A stretch of DNA of 64,000 nucleotides from Proales similis (GCA_019059635.1 JAGVRJ010000004.1:2046001-2110000); one strand, 5' to 3'; counted from the stretch's first letter, positions 44,201-56,573 are shown. Made by a program: numbers and translations. Notes: a model not told the origin generated them from the letters alone.

Positions 44201-46463
44201 TCCGGCGTTCTCGTGATAGACGACTGTCCAAAATTCTGAAGAAAAGCAAAGCGGCCAAGACAGAAAAGGGTCCACTCACCTTTCCCTGGTGGTGCAAGAT
44301 CATCGCCTATTTGCTCGCTTTCACCCTTGCAGCCACAAGTCTGTTTTTCATTCTTGTGCGGGGCTTCACTTTCGGAAACGAGAAGGTGTCCAAGTGGCTC
44401 ACGTCCTTGCTTGTGTCAGTGCTGAGCTCGGTCCTGCTAACTCAACCACTTCAGCTCGCTTTGGTTGCTTTCTTCATTGTGGCTGTGTTCAGGTCGACCA
44501 AAGAAAAAGTTCAAATCAACAATCGACTTGGTGAAGATCAAATATCTGAGAACTCAGATCCTTTATACGAGAGGACAGCTGGGTTGGGAATCATGTCTCC
44601 GATCGACCAAAACGAGCTGAGAGAGATGAAGGAAAAGAGAGAAAAAGAGAAACGAATCAAACGTGCTCTCACTCAGCTCTTCTTTCATTCCGCTTTCCTT
44701 TGGATGCTTTATGTTGTCTCATACTCCAATCGGCATGTCAACAGCTTTCCCCACAAGCAGCACTTGGAACGCACTGTCCTGGGCGACTCGTTCTACGAGG
44801 TAGGATCATATCGCATGTCCCGTTGACTCAGCCTTATTCGATGATGACTTTTAGATAAAACGACCAGAAGATGTCTGGAACTGGCTGAGAGACCAAGTGT
44901 CTCCCGGTCTCAAAGGCAGACAACTAGCACAAGGAAGCTTTGAGCTGTCCGACAGAGGAACATTATTGATCGAAGAGCCCATTCTTCGCCAAGTGCGTGT
45001 CCAGCAAGGTGAGATTCAGGTCTTATAATTAAGCCATCGACCACTCTTATTTACATTTGACCAATCTAGATTCATGCCAAGTGGTGCCCAAACTGAGAGA
45101 TAAGGTCGACTTTTGCACAGACGAGATCAATGTGTTGGAATACGACAAGCAGAAATACGGCTTTGGCTGGACCACTTTTGACTCTTCGGCAACTGTGCCC
45201 TCCGACATGCAATCAGTGCTTGAAGCCTTTTCCTACACCTCGTCTGACCCTCTGGACAGTCTGCCCTATGCTGGCAAGTACACCAACTACTTGGGCGGTG
45301 GATATGTGTTCAAGATGCTCGGCGATCTCACCGATCTGAGAGGCAACCTCAGCGCCCTGCATCAGTCGGGATGGCTCGATCGCCGATCTCGGGCCCTCTT
45401 CCTCGAGCTGGCTCTCTTCAACCCCAACGCAGATCTGTTTGTGCATGGCATTGTCCTCTTCGAGATCCTCGCCACAGGCACCATCTTGCCCTCGGCCCGA
45501 TTCAGTCCCATGAATCTGACCAGTTTCGAGTATGGTCCCTCTTCCTTCAATCTGGTTGTCTTTGTTCTCTACATGATTGTGATCACTGCCTTGACCGTGC
45601 GAGAAATAGTGAGGATGGTGCGTCTTCGCTTGGCCTATCTGAAGCAGTTCTGGAGCTACGTGCAGCTCACAGTGATCGCCTTCTCCTGGACGGCCTTCGC
45701 CATGTATCTCTATCGTCTCTACGCTTACCACCAGATCACCAAAAAGTTCAAGGCCCGGCAGACCGAGTTCATCAACCTTCAGGAGCTCGCCTACTGGGAC
45801 GAGATGCTGAGTCTGACCTTCGGCATTGTGGCTGCGTTCGGCACTTTGCAGTTCTTCCAGCTGCTCAACTTCAACTGGCGCATATCCCTTCTGAGCAAGA
45901 CGCTGCGTCGTGGCTTCAGTCCTATCGTCCAGTTCATGCTCGTGTTCTCGTTCATTTGGCTCGCCTTTGTCCAGCTCATGTACCTGGTCTACCAAGAAGA
46001 CCTGATCGAGTTCAACAGCTTCCTTCAATCGATGCAGACCGCGTTCGAGATGCTTCTGGGCAAGTTCGAGGTGCGTCGTATGATGAGTGCCAACTCTCTC
46101 TTTGCCCCGGTGATCCTCATTTCCTACAACCTGGTGATCGTGTTCATCGTCTTGAACATGTTCTTCACCATTCTGAACGACACATTCGCCGAAGTGCGCA
46201 ACGATGTTCAGCCAAATGAACTCGAAGTGTTCGATTATATCCTGTCCGCATTCAAATCTGCGATAGGATGGACTGAGAAAAAGTCGAATCACTCTCAGAC
46301 TCAACAATATCTGGAGCCCATCGACAAGTTAGGAGCTCAAGTGGACCATTTAATAGTCCATGTTCTTAAAGTAATTAATTTGCCTTTTCGATAAGGAACC
46401 TTTTTAATTTTTTTTAAATTTAAGAACAAGCCAAAGGGAAGCTCGCCAAATCAGAGCTATTGA
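38264..46463 (+). CDS. Polycystin-1-like protein, gene E (intact)
   Basis: Exons read as 38264-38339, 38399-38555, 38613-38752, 38809-38953, 39007-39146, 39215-39386, 39441-39586, 39648-39902, 39962-41976, 42029-42154, 42211-42300, 42358-44799, 44855-45008, 45070-46370 and 46425-46463. They sum to 7,398 nt, giving 2,465 residues in one frame. A signal peptide (VLADLVLILLALFGLLNG) precedes three WSC domains (CRCG...CGGSSRVYV). PKD modules (FIDFGDG) and REJ-like modules follow. GPS (CLASHL|TEF) is near residue 1470, PLAT ~1535-1665, TOP domain ~1970-2170, and the pore (EMLLGKFEVRR) near 2340, with ~11 membrane helices overall. The ATG at 42328 lies in an intron and is not a start. By family it is a self-cleaving surface sensor and channel subunit. 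F is its tandem paralogue. Confidence 0.9.
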
Positions 46464-46740
46464 ATGAGTTAACATCCATTAATCCCTTTATCAAGACATT
46501 AGCTGCTTTTAGTTCTTAATTCAGACATAAACTTGAAATCAATTAGTAAAATACTTTTTAAAAGTTATGATTTTTTTTTTTTTCGGGTCGCTCAAAGTAA
46601 CGTTTTTTGATAAATGAAGAGTAATATCCTGAAAAGTTGAGCAAAAACTCAATTGACCTAATTAGGAGTCCATCTGCTAGATTACGTGAACCACATTGAA
46701 GAAAATGAGAAAACTGTTCAAAAAAGAAACCTAAGTTTTA

Positions 46741-46975
46741 ATTTCCTTCGAGTAGTCTGCCTCAATTCTTTTTAATAACAGCTCCAACTTTTGTTCAAAC
46801 TGATCAAGCGATCGGTCTTCTCTGAACCGGTGTACCTGAAAGTCGTGAAGTTTGTAGAAGTTTTGTAGAGTTTGTAGCCCTTCGGAATCTGCTGGAGGTA
46901 TCAAGTTTACACATCAATTTACCATCTTAGACTCAGATCTGGCGAAGAATCGGACACTTTATGTGAACGTCTAAG
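46741..46975 (-). pseudogene. Relic of a further polycystin gene (exon 14-16 region)
   Basis: Reading the minus strand, 46975-46918 matches the end of the short TOP exon (CPILRQI, then stops, then GATG|GTAAA donor). The adjoining part resembles the start of the next exon, and 46845-46741 matches its C-terminal coiled part (SLDQFEQKLELLLKRIEADY; gene D has SLDQLDHKVDLLLRRIEANY). About 1.2 kb of the pore exon is missing. In-frame stops and the deletion mark it as dead. It is more diverged than A-D are from each other, so it is older. Confidence 0.7.
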
Positions 46976-46989
46976 TGTTTTTCTCTTGG

Positions 46990-47658
46990 CGCCAGCTGGT
47001 GAAAACGTTAAGAAAGTCTCAAGCCAATTCTTTGGTATGAGAAACTTTCCTGTTTAGTCTTATTGTCACTTTTCTTCAAATCGAACGATTTCGTATTAAA
47101 GCTGGGTAAAGCAAGCCAGTCTATTCGGTTTGTTAATCGAGTTTTTGAAAACAATTCAATCTGGATTTTGCTTAACATCCGATTGAAGTTAGAGAGAAGG
47201 AAGAACAAAAGCGGCTTAGACTAGTTGTCCTGCTTTTCGTTCAAGCGTATATTTCTCAGTTCCTCGTTAACTGGAGACTCTTTTTACTTTTAATTTTAAC
47301 CTACTCTTCTAATCGAGGTTATTCCTGCTACATAGCAAAGCAGCCATGAAGCTCCCAGGCATACGTTTGTCGTCAAGGCTGAGTTTCAGGAGTCACTGGC
47401 CAAAAGGTTTCTCTCAAAAACAATGGCTAATTTGTACTTGATTGACGCATATTGTGTGGTTTCTAGACGATTTGCTTCTCAGACTTGGTTGCTAAATGGA
47501 GCATGTTGAATGCACGTTTGACCGAGGGCAAATCATTCGATCACCAGCTACTGATTGTCTACATAAACGATAATTGCTACACAGCCGAGTTAAAAAAAGC
47601 GGCGCATTCGAACCGTTTCATTTCAATTCAGAGTTTTTCGACTCAAAATTTCTACCGA
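46990..47658. other. Spacer upstream of gene D
   Basis: Apart from the receptor upstream relic at 47330-47372 and a degenerate TATA-like TTAAAAAAAG near 47590, I recognise nothing here. The receptor gene expected in this place (by comparison with C) is absent. Confidence 0.45.
47330..47372 (-). pseudogene. Relic of the receptor upstream region, inverted
   Basis: The minus strand reads GAGCTTCATGGC...GCTATGTAGCAGGA, matching GAGCTTCATAAC...GCTATGTAGCAGGA near 34955-34990. It points away from gene D, the same relation as between the receptor and gene C. Confidence 0.5.
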
Positions 47659-50600
47659 ATGCTTTCCTTCTTGCTTGCGTTCCTATTTACGTTTGCATTA
47701 GTTCAAGCACATGGTAAGAAATGCGCATAGGCCTAACGCCAACAACAATCTGAGCTAAAATAAAAACAAAGGATACACCCGAATGGGCTGCTTCTTAATT
47801 GACAATGATCATGATAATGGCATGTTGAGTACAGACAGCAAACCGGGTCTTTTGGATTCGTATGAAAAGTGCATTCAAATGTGCACTTCTTTCGGCTCTG
47901 AAAACGCCTTTCTCTACGACGAGTAAACGAGCCAGAATTTCGCTGTTATCTTCTAATTCAACATGAAGCTTTCGGCAAGCAATGGCTGTGCCTGCATTTC
48001 ATCTATGAGTATTGTGCCGGCCACCCAAATTCCCGATTCGTTCTGCGACTTCCCATGCGGAAGTGATTCTTCCCAGTCTTGCGGTGGACTCGACTTGAGC
48101 CCAGCCAATGTCTTCGACGGTAACTTCAGACTTCAAATCTTTTTAGTCGATTGTCTCGACCTTAAGCTATTTGCTAAAGCGAATACTGGCGCCAGCTTGG
48201 GCTGCAAGCTCTTCTACAGACTGATTCCAACATACTCAGCGACAGCGTCGATATCGGCTAGCTCTTGCAAGACGATTTGTAAAAATAGAGGTGCCACTTA
48301 TGCTCTGGTTTCAGACGAAAAGTAGGGCTTTTCGCTTTCCTCGAGTCTGACTTGAGTCTATCTCTCTTATATTGACATCAAGTACTTGCGAATGCACCAA
48401 TTCGCTCAGTTCGGCCATAGACCATCCTGATCCATCGAAATGCAGTGCGCCATGTAAAGCTGATTCGTCGCAGATTTGCGGAGGAAAAGAGGCCAAGACG
48501 GGCATCCTTCTCAGTATCACATGTAAGCGAACTGCCTTGGATGCTTTTAACAGCTCGCTCATTTCTCCTCCTCTTAAGACAGCGGGCCTGTTCATGTGCC
48601 ACCCTGGAACCAGACAACAGTGTTTAATGGTTGCTACGATGAATATGGAACTAATATCGCAGATCTGGACCAAGATTCTCTCCATCTTGAAGATTGCATT
48701 CGATTTTGCAGAGCATTAAACACCTATTTGGCTATACCGGATGAGGAGTCGGGGTAAGTGGCTTGAGTTTACACGCCAAGTTATAATACACAATTGAGAT
48801 CACATTCAGATATTGCTACTGTTCAAACGAAACACATGTAAGGACGAAAATGCCTGAAAGCGAGTGTAGCAATCCTTGTGCTGATACTGGAACCTGCGGA
48901 GGGGAAGAAGGGTGGTCAATATATATGGTCGACGGTAGGAAATTAGATCAGTGCCGAAAAGGATTTATGCTAAAAAATCTTGGCTCAGGAAGGGACGTGG
49001 TCATTCAGTGTCCTCCGAGGTCACTCATAAGACGCAGAACAGGCTGCATTGCTTATCCGAGAACGTTCGGCCGCACCTATTTGATGAGATTCAATTATAA
49101 CGATAATAGCCAAGAAGAATATTTGGTTCTGAGTGACCCGATTGAGATTCCGATCATTCCCCAACTTGTCGGATCTTATTTCATTGAAGTGAATAACCTC
49201 AACCTTTCACTTGATGTTGAATATGTCACATACAACGTGGAATACGGTAAGTTGAATGATGGCTTCGATCAGGTTAAATGGCCAGTGATGATAAGAAATC
49301 AAGATGTTGAAATCAAAATCACTGCTCCTGACGCTGTGACAACCAGCGATGCGAATTCGATTGTAATTGCCACCTACACCTGCTTTGATCTCTATTCGAT
49401 ATTCGTCGAGTTCGGAGACGGTTTCACCCGGGCATTCGACTCGATCAATAGTGTGTTGGAAGTGAGCAAGGCTTACGTGCTGCCAGGCACTTATGTGATC
49501 CGAGTGAAGCATCCACTGAGAGACGAGGAGGTCAGCCACACGGTGACGGTGACTGGGCCGCCTTCTTGTGCTCCACCCGATGTCAACATCCAGGCCAAGC
49601 AGAATCTCAGCTTCGCAACCACATTTGCCAGATCTGACTGGCTGACCATGAACGGGCTCGTCTTGTTCCAGTGCACGCTGCCTTTCAGCCACACAAGGCT
49701 GTGGAGAATGTGGCAAGTGAATGCAACATCGGGAGATCGGCAGGCGGAAGTGGGCCTCACAGATTACTCGTCCTCGTTGACATCAGAGCTGGTCCTGCCA
49801 CCCAACTCACTTGCATATGGAACTTATGAGTTGACATTCTCTGTTGAGATCAGTTACTCTGAGGGAGGACTAAGCAAGACAGAGAGAAGAGAAGCCAATG
49901 CTTTCATCAGAGTTGTACCCTCTGACCTTTTCGTATCCGCTTTTCCAAAAGGGACCATCCAGATTAAAATCGGCAATGCCCAATCACTTAAGCTCAATCC
50001 AGGACTGCATTCTGTCGATCTTGATGGACTCATCAGTCCTTCAAGTCTCAACTATTCTTTCTTCTGTCAAGTTGGAAGCTCTGAATTTACTGGACTGGAA
50101 ATGGATTTGACCTTGAGCAGCGTGATTTCCGGTCCAAATGTGCATCATGTACCAGGGCCTATCGGCGAACAGTGTTTCACAGCGACAGATGTCGAAGAGC
50201 AGAGCAGCAGCCATCTGGTGATCAAGGCGGGTGCCTTGCAGAGCAATCGGTTCTATCGGTTCACGCTTGTGACTGTGCATGAGGGAAGAGAGTTCGAGCA
50301 AGAGGTGCAGGCTCATGTTCAGTCAGCCTCACAAGTGCCCATTGTGTCGATCAGCTGCCGCTTCAATCGAACTTGTCACCAAACAAAGTCTTTCCAGATC
50401 ATCAATCCGACTTCGTCACTCGCCTTGGACACCGCATGTGTGAGTGGGTGTGATCCTGGAAATGAAGTATTCGACTTGAGAGTCTACAAAGGCGATGGCG
50501 ACTGGGAAAGTATCACATGGACTCAAATAGCCGATCACGAGTTGTACGTGAGTGGGGCAAACAGCACTGAGCCAGTGATAGGTCAAACTCTTTTCGATGA

Positions 50601-53600
50601 CTTTCCTGAAGTGGATTACTGGAAATTGAGTGCCTCAGTTGCTCTAAAGGATGGCTCAGTAGGCGATTCGTCGATGATTTTCAAAGTTAATCGGCCCCCG
50701 GTTGGAGGAAACTGTTCTATAGAGCCATCTGAAGGCGTTGAACTCAGCACCTTGTTTGCGATCAGATGCCTTGGCTGGAGAGACGAGGATGGCCGTGTGG
50801 GCAAGTTCGAGTATCTGTTGAGCTACGCAGGCAAGAAGTATCCGACCACGTTGAACTACAATCCGTCGGGGATGATCGTTACCCAGTTGCCTTCTGGTCC
50901 TGCCAGTGATGGCCACAGGGTCGCCTTCTTTGTGAGAGTGTTCGACGATCTGGGCGCAAGTGTGCTCTACGAGCTTGCCGACAAGGTTCAAGTTTTGCCA
51001 GATCCGTCCATTAGAACAGCGTGGGAGGACGCGATTCTGTCTGGGAATATGATGAATCCGGCTGCGGCAACACTTGCTTCAGAGCAACTGCAAGAGTCAT
51101 CTCAAGCCATCAACGCTCTGGTTCAATCGATCAATCAGGACCCTGCTTTCGATCCCTTGGTAGGCTCGTTTGCCTTTTAGTATTCGTGAGAGCCTCACTC
51201 GAAAACAGGAAAAAAAAGGAGCTGTCGAGAAGGAAACAGATTCGGTCTGCCATTCTTTCCTTTTTGGAGCGGCAGACTCCATCAGGTTCAAGTAGTATGA
51301 AGCTCTTGTCCTCAGCATTGTTCGAATTGGCCAACCGGATCGAAGAGCATTCGGCCAGTTTTTCAGTAATTGAAGAGTTCCTGTTGTTATCTGCTTTAAA
51401 CTTAGAACTTCGTGCAATTTTGAAGCTCCGAGTTATCGGCCAAGTCAACTCACTTATGTGGAATCTGATAAACGTTGACGAGCACCTCACAACAGATGCT
51501 TTCTTCGTTTCTGATGTGCTTCAAGAGACAATAGATCTCTGTTTTGCTGTAACTCTTAAAATTAATTCTTCAAGCCTCCTTTAAATAATGAATCTAAGAG
51601 CCTGACTGGACGATTGCAAGAGAGAATCAATTTTGATGATCAACTCGATGGTAGGAATGCTTCAATTGAAGATTACTCTAATTAATTGACTGTATCGTTC
51701 TTCTCTTGTAAAGATGAACAAATCCAATCTGTATGTGATTTAAGCTTTTTCCTCTTCTAAATATCAACCTTTAAATAAATATAAATTGAATTTTCGATCG
51801 AGAAGCTCAAGGACATAATAAAAATCAATGCTGAAAGTGAAAAACTACTGGATCGAATCCTGATACAACATCTTTCAATAAGTGAAGAGCGCCAGATGAT
51901 CAATGACTTTTCAATCGTCAAGTATCAGAAGGCTTGGCTCAGCGACTTGGAAAGAGAGAAAACAATAGGGAACTCAGTATTGATAGTCAACAATCACACT
52001 CAGATGCTCATTGATTCGGGAGAGCCATTCAGAGAAGTGCAGCTGGCCAGGAAGGTCAAGAGACGACTGATCCCTTTGACAGGGTACGACCCACTCACTC
52101 CGACCGACGTGAGCAGATCGACCAGTCTGGACGTCGAGTATTACATGCCAGGGCCCAGGAGGTTGAATGTGAGAGACCAGAGTTCACCGATTCAGCTTTG
52201 GCTGCCTCGAGTCGACTTCGACGCCGAGTTCACAACCATCGATTCTACCAGTACCAATCTCTCGAGCGACGGTTTTCTTGAAATGAGCTTTCATCTGACG
52301 ATCGCCAATGTTTCAATCGAGATTCAGTTCAAAGCCGAAACCAATTCGAGTCTCGGCTACTTGTCGCTTGTCAAGTTCGGATCAAAGGCGACTGTGGATA
52401 GCAACGACTGGTGGAAGATATCCTGTCCCGAAGACTCCATCGTCGACGGAGCTGACTCACTCTACTTGATTTCACTCAACCAGTCCCAGATTGGAGGATT
52501 CATGGGCCAAGTTGGCTTCTCACTTCGCGAGCTCACACCAAATGAGCTGAGCATGTTCTGTGGACCACATGGCCAGTATCCGACCACCATACCCTCTCGA
52601 AAGGGTACTTCACTCAGTGACGCTCTTCTCATCCGGGTTGTGGCCTCAGGCTGCTATTATCTTGATCCGACCACGCCAATCTGGCTGTCTGATGGAGTGG
52701 TTGTCTCTGAGTCGAGGTCCAACGGTACTTGGTGTTTGGCCTCGCATCTCACCGAGTTTGCCGGTGGCTTCGTTGTCCTTCCTCCCGACATCCAGTTTGA
52801 GGAGGCTTTCGCAAATGCCTCTTTCGAGCGGAATCCACTCATCTACTCGACAGTGATTGCTCTGGTTGTCCTCTTCTGCTTGCTCGCTGTCGTGTGCAGA
52901 CTGGCAGACTTGCGAGACAAGAAGAAAGCCGGACTGACGCTGATGCACAGACCTGGCGACAAGTTCTTGTACGAAGTGATTCTGTTCACAGGCAATCGAC
53001 TGTGGTCGGGAACCAAGTCCAGAGTGAGTGTGGTGCTGACCGGAGACTCATCTGACACGCCAGTCATTCAACTCAGGGACAAAGAGAGGCGCCTGTTCGA
53101 TCGGGGATCTGTGGACTCATTCCTCATCTCTTCGTTTCAGCCTTTGGGTAGCTTGCTCTATCTGCGCATCTGGCACGACGACTCGGGCAGAGGCAGCTCA
53201 GGGTCTTGGTATCTCAAGTACATTGTGGTCAATGACCTCCAGACGGGAGAGCAGTTCTACTTCGTTTGCGAGGACTGGCTGGCGGTGGACAAAGGCGACG
53301 GACGCATAGACCGTCTTCTGCCTGTTTGTGGAGAAGAGCAGAAGCGCCAGTTCAAGTATCTGCTGAGCAAAGAGACCAAGCACAATCTGAGCGACGGCCA
53401 TCTCTGGTTCTCTCTCGTCGCCCGGCCAGTTCACAGCTCCTTCACTCGCCTTGATCGTCTGATCTGCTGCTTTGTGCTTCTCTGTCTGAGCATGCTTGTC
53501 AACATTCTCTATTACGACGTGGACAGGACCAGCAATCCCAACGCCCTCAAGGTTGGACCATTCACTCTCACTCCGGAGCAGATCAGCATCGGGGTCATTT

Positions 53601-55985
53601 CAAATGCAATCGTGTTTGTGCCCTGCTTCATTCTGGTGCAGATCTTCCGGCGAAGCAGCCCTCGGCAAGTGAACGGACAGAAGAAGAAAGGCAGCAACTG
53701 CTTCTCGTGTCCCTCAGGCTCACTACGCTTTCCCTGGTGGTTCAAGATAATCGCTTACGTTCTGTCCTTCTGCACTGCAGTGGCCTGTCTCAGCCTGATC
53801 GTGATCAGAGGCATCACATTCGGCGACGAGAAGGTCTCCAAGTGGCTCACGTCGCTGCTTTTCTCCATTCTCAGCTCTCTTCTGCTCACTCAGCCTCTGC
53901 AGCTGGCGCTCACTGCCGTCCTCTTTGTGGCCATATTCAGGTCGACTCGCGAAAAGAACCAAGTCGACAATCAAATATCAGTCGAGCTCATCAAGCGCGA
54001 TCTGTCTCTTGTGTCCTATGACCTCGAGTCCCGTCTCGAACTGAGGCGAGCATTCGCAGAGAAGGAGCTTGAGAGTCACAGACTGAAGAGAGAGCAAGAG
54101 AAAAGGATAAAGAAACTGTTGGTCCAACTGGCCATTCACGCAGTCTTCACTTGGATGTTGTTTGTGGTTTCCTATTCCACTCGTGACTCAAGGTCTCACC
54201 CATACCAAACACAGATAGCCAACCAGCTGGCGATCGAGGACTTGGATCAGGTTTTTTTCCAAAGCATAATTTAAAGATAAGTCTGTCGGCTAAATATTAC
54301 TTCTAGGCCACATCGATTGTGAATGTCTGGCAGTGGCTCAGCGAGACGGCGATTCCCATGCTGTACCCAGTAAATGAGCAAACAGCTTCTGATATGGTGA
54401 GCTACCACATCGAAAGTCCAATACTTCGTCAAATCCGAGTCCAAGATGGTAAATGCTGCACTTAACTTTACTTCCTCATCCTTAACCTAACTCAAGTTCC
54501 TTTCTTTTTCGTATCTTCTTTCGCTCTTTCTGTAGGAGGATGCCAAGTGCCAAGCTCATTTCCTCAGTCGATCGGCTTCTGCTTTCAAGAGCTTTCTTTT
54601 ACGAATGTTGAAAAGCAAGACTTTGACATCGGATGGGATAGCTTGGACCCGACGGCTGCAACAGAGACCGAAGGATTGGAAAATGCGTTCAGATACACCA
54701 GTTCTGATAAAATAGACAGTCTGCCCTATGCTGGACTGTACACCAGCTACCCAGGAGGTGGATACGTCTTCGAGATGCGAGGCAATGCCTCAGAGATCGT
54801 GGCCAATCTCACTTCTCTGGAGCAGTCCGGCTGGATAGACAGGCGTACACGAGCCCTCTTCCTCGAGTTCGCCCTGTTCAACCCCAACGCAGACCTGTTC
54901 ATGCACGGACTGGTTCTGTTCGAGTTTTTGGCTTCGGGCACCGTTATTCCATCCGTCAGACTCAGTCCGATGAATCTGACCACGTTCGAGCATGGCGCCT
55001 CCTCCTTCATTCTGATCATCTCCATAATCTATCTCTTGTTCGTGTTTGTCAGCACCGTCATCGAGCTCGTCTCTATCGCCCGTCGAGGAGTCGAGTACTT
55101 GAAGCAGTTCTGGAGCTACGTTCACCTCACAGTGATCGCCTTCTCCTGGACGGCCTTCGCCATGTATCTCTATCGTCTCTACGCCTACAAGCAAGTGGCC
55201 GCCAAGTTCAACAGGCGACAGTCCGAGTTCATCAACCTGCAGAAGCTCGCCTACTGGGACGAGATGCTGAGTCTGGCGTTCGGCATTGTGGCCGCCTTCG
55301 GCACATTGACCTTCCTGCGACTGCTCAGCTTCAACTGGCGCATATCTCTGTTCGGTCTCACTCTGCGTCGCGGCTTGAGGCAGTTTCTCAATTTCTCCGT
55401 GCTCTTCTTCTTCGTCTGGTTCGGCTTTGTGCAGTTCATGCATTTGATCTATTGTGAGCGACTGGGCGTGTTTGCCACTCTGAGCAGATCGCTTCTCACC
55501 GGCATCGAGATGATTCTGGGCAAGTTCGAGGCCGACTCGCTGATGGCCGCCAGCTCGTTCTTCACTCCGATCGTCTTGGTCTCCTACAACGTCATGATCA
55601 TATTCGTGGTGGTCAATCTGTTCGTCACCATCATCACGGACATCTTCGCCGAGGTCAAGAGCGAAGAGGAAGCCAACAAGTTCGAGCTCCTGGATTTCAT
55701 TCTCAACCGAGTGAGGAGCTATGTTGGTCTTGGATCCAAAGCTGAATCCATATTGAGACCAATTGATTCGCATGAACACGCCTCGCTTGATCAACTCGAT
55801 CACAAGGTCGATCTGCTGTTGAGAAGAATCGAGGCCAACTACTTCAAGGTCAGCATTTTATCATATTTCCTGTCTTCTAGCTTTATCCAATTGCTTTTTA
55901 GAGAGTTCATTTTTTGAGGAAAAATGACCTTTTTCACAAGAATTCTTATTTTTACCCTTCAACAAAACCTTTTGATTGCAATTGA
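47659..55985 (+). CDS. Polycystin-1-like protein, gene D (intact)
   Basis: Exons: 47659-47713, 47772-47922, 47980-48119, 48180-48321, 48383-48522, 48579-48753, 48810-48934, 48989-49246, 49304-51159, 51219-51365, 51426-51548, 51599-51650, 51714-51730, 51806-54250, 54307-54448, 54536-55848 and 55902-55985. They total 7,365 nt (2,454 residues). Signal peptide MLSFLLAFLFTFALVQAH, then three WSC domains (to ~residue 309), PKD/REJ-like region (to ~1014), GPS (~1440), PLAT (~1512-1650), further helices, TOP domain, pore (ILGKFEAD near 2310) and a charged tail. The intron at 49247 must be spliced although its frame is open, because gene C has a stop in the same intron. D is the inverted paralogue of C. 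A poly(A) signal lies 35 nt after the stop. Confidence 0.9.
51714..51730 (+). other. 17-nt microexon of gene D
   Basis: An exon of 17 nt, encoding the end of DEQIQS, lies between TTGTAAAG and GTATGT. Without it the reading frame from the 52-nt exon into the GPS exon fails. Conserved length with gene C (30201-30217) supports it. Confidence 0.7.
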
Positions 55986-56525
55986 TCTTATTTTGGTCAA
56001 TAACTCCATTTTAAGTTTTAATAAACCCGCAAATTTTCCTCTTTCCTTTTGGCCTTTATCAGAGTTTTGAGTGTTTAACAAACAATTACCAAACATTGCA
56101 ATTGATATTTTAAGCCTTAGTGGCAGAAAAAATTTACATGGACTAGGAATGATTGGGATATGCTACGAAACTGAGCGTATATCGACTAGAAATCGGAAGC
56201 ATAGCTGTCGCTACACGCCTTTAGGCAAACAAGCGCGTTTTATTTTGATAAAGGACAGTGAGCCGATCGATCGGCTCTAGTGATTTTCGGCTTGCATCCA
56301 GTTGACACTGCATTTAACTAAACAAATAAAACTGCTTGCGCATTGTTGGGCAATAGTCACAGTTTGAAGCAAATAAATCAGAAAAAGACATAGGGGAAGG
56401 TAAAGCCCGTTTCAAGTGGCGTTCACATTCGCCTCAGGTGTGAACGGCCAGACAGAAATCGATCAAAATAACAAGTAGCAAATAGCAAATAAGCCCAAGA
56501 CCCACACAAAAACAAGTGAAAAGCT
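55986..56525. other. Spacer between genes D and F
   Basis: Contains the poly(A) signal of D at its start and the promoter region of F at its end. No coding or receptor remnant was recognised between. Confidence 0.45.
56020..56025 (+). terminator. Poly(A) signal of gene D
   Basis: AATAAA, 35 nt after the predicted stop codon of gene D. Confidence 0.5.
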
Positions 56526-56533
56526 TATAAAAG
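56526..56533 (+). promoter_or_regulatory. TATA box of gene F
   Basis: A strong TATAAAAG lies 41 bp before the start codon at 56574. With transcription starting ~30 bp downstream, the 5' leader would be only about 15-20 nt. Confidence 0.6.
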
Positions 56534-56573
56534 GAGCGCATTTTCTTTGCAACAAAGTCGCTTGGCTGATGAG

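Noticed and set aside
45213-46307. Long antisense open frame (364 codons) opposite the gene E pore exon; similar ones opposite A-D (for example 54790-55803, 7577-8146)
   Set aside because: These are shadows of the sense frame caused by codon use (charged repetitive translation, no signal peptide, no splice fit). They recur only because the sense exons are paralogous.
47485-47730. Plus-strand frame beginning at 47485 as an extended N-terminus of gene D
   Set aside because: Only the part from 47659 looks like a signal peptide and matches A and C. The rest is promoter DNA.
49247-49303. Treating the open stretch between exons 8 and 9 of gene D as coding
   Set aside because: Gene C has a stop in the same place and gene A has unrelated AT-rich sequence there, with GTAAG donor and AAG acceptor conserved, so it is an intron that is open by chance.
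51896-51898. ATG at 51896 as a start for the gene D 3' half
   Set aside because: The exon is open further upstream to an acceptor at about 51805, and the preceding exons and microexon join in frame.
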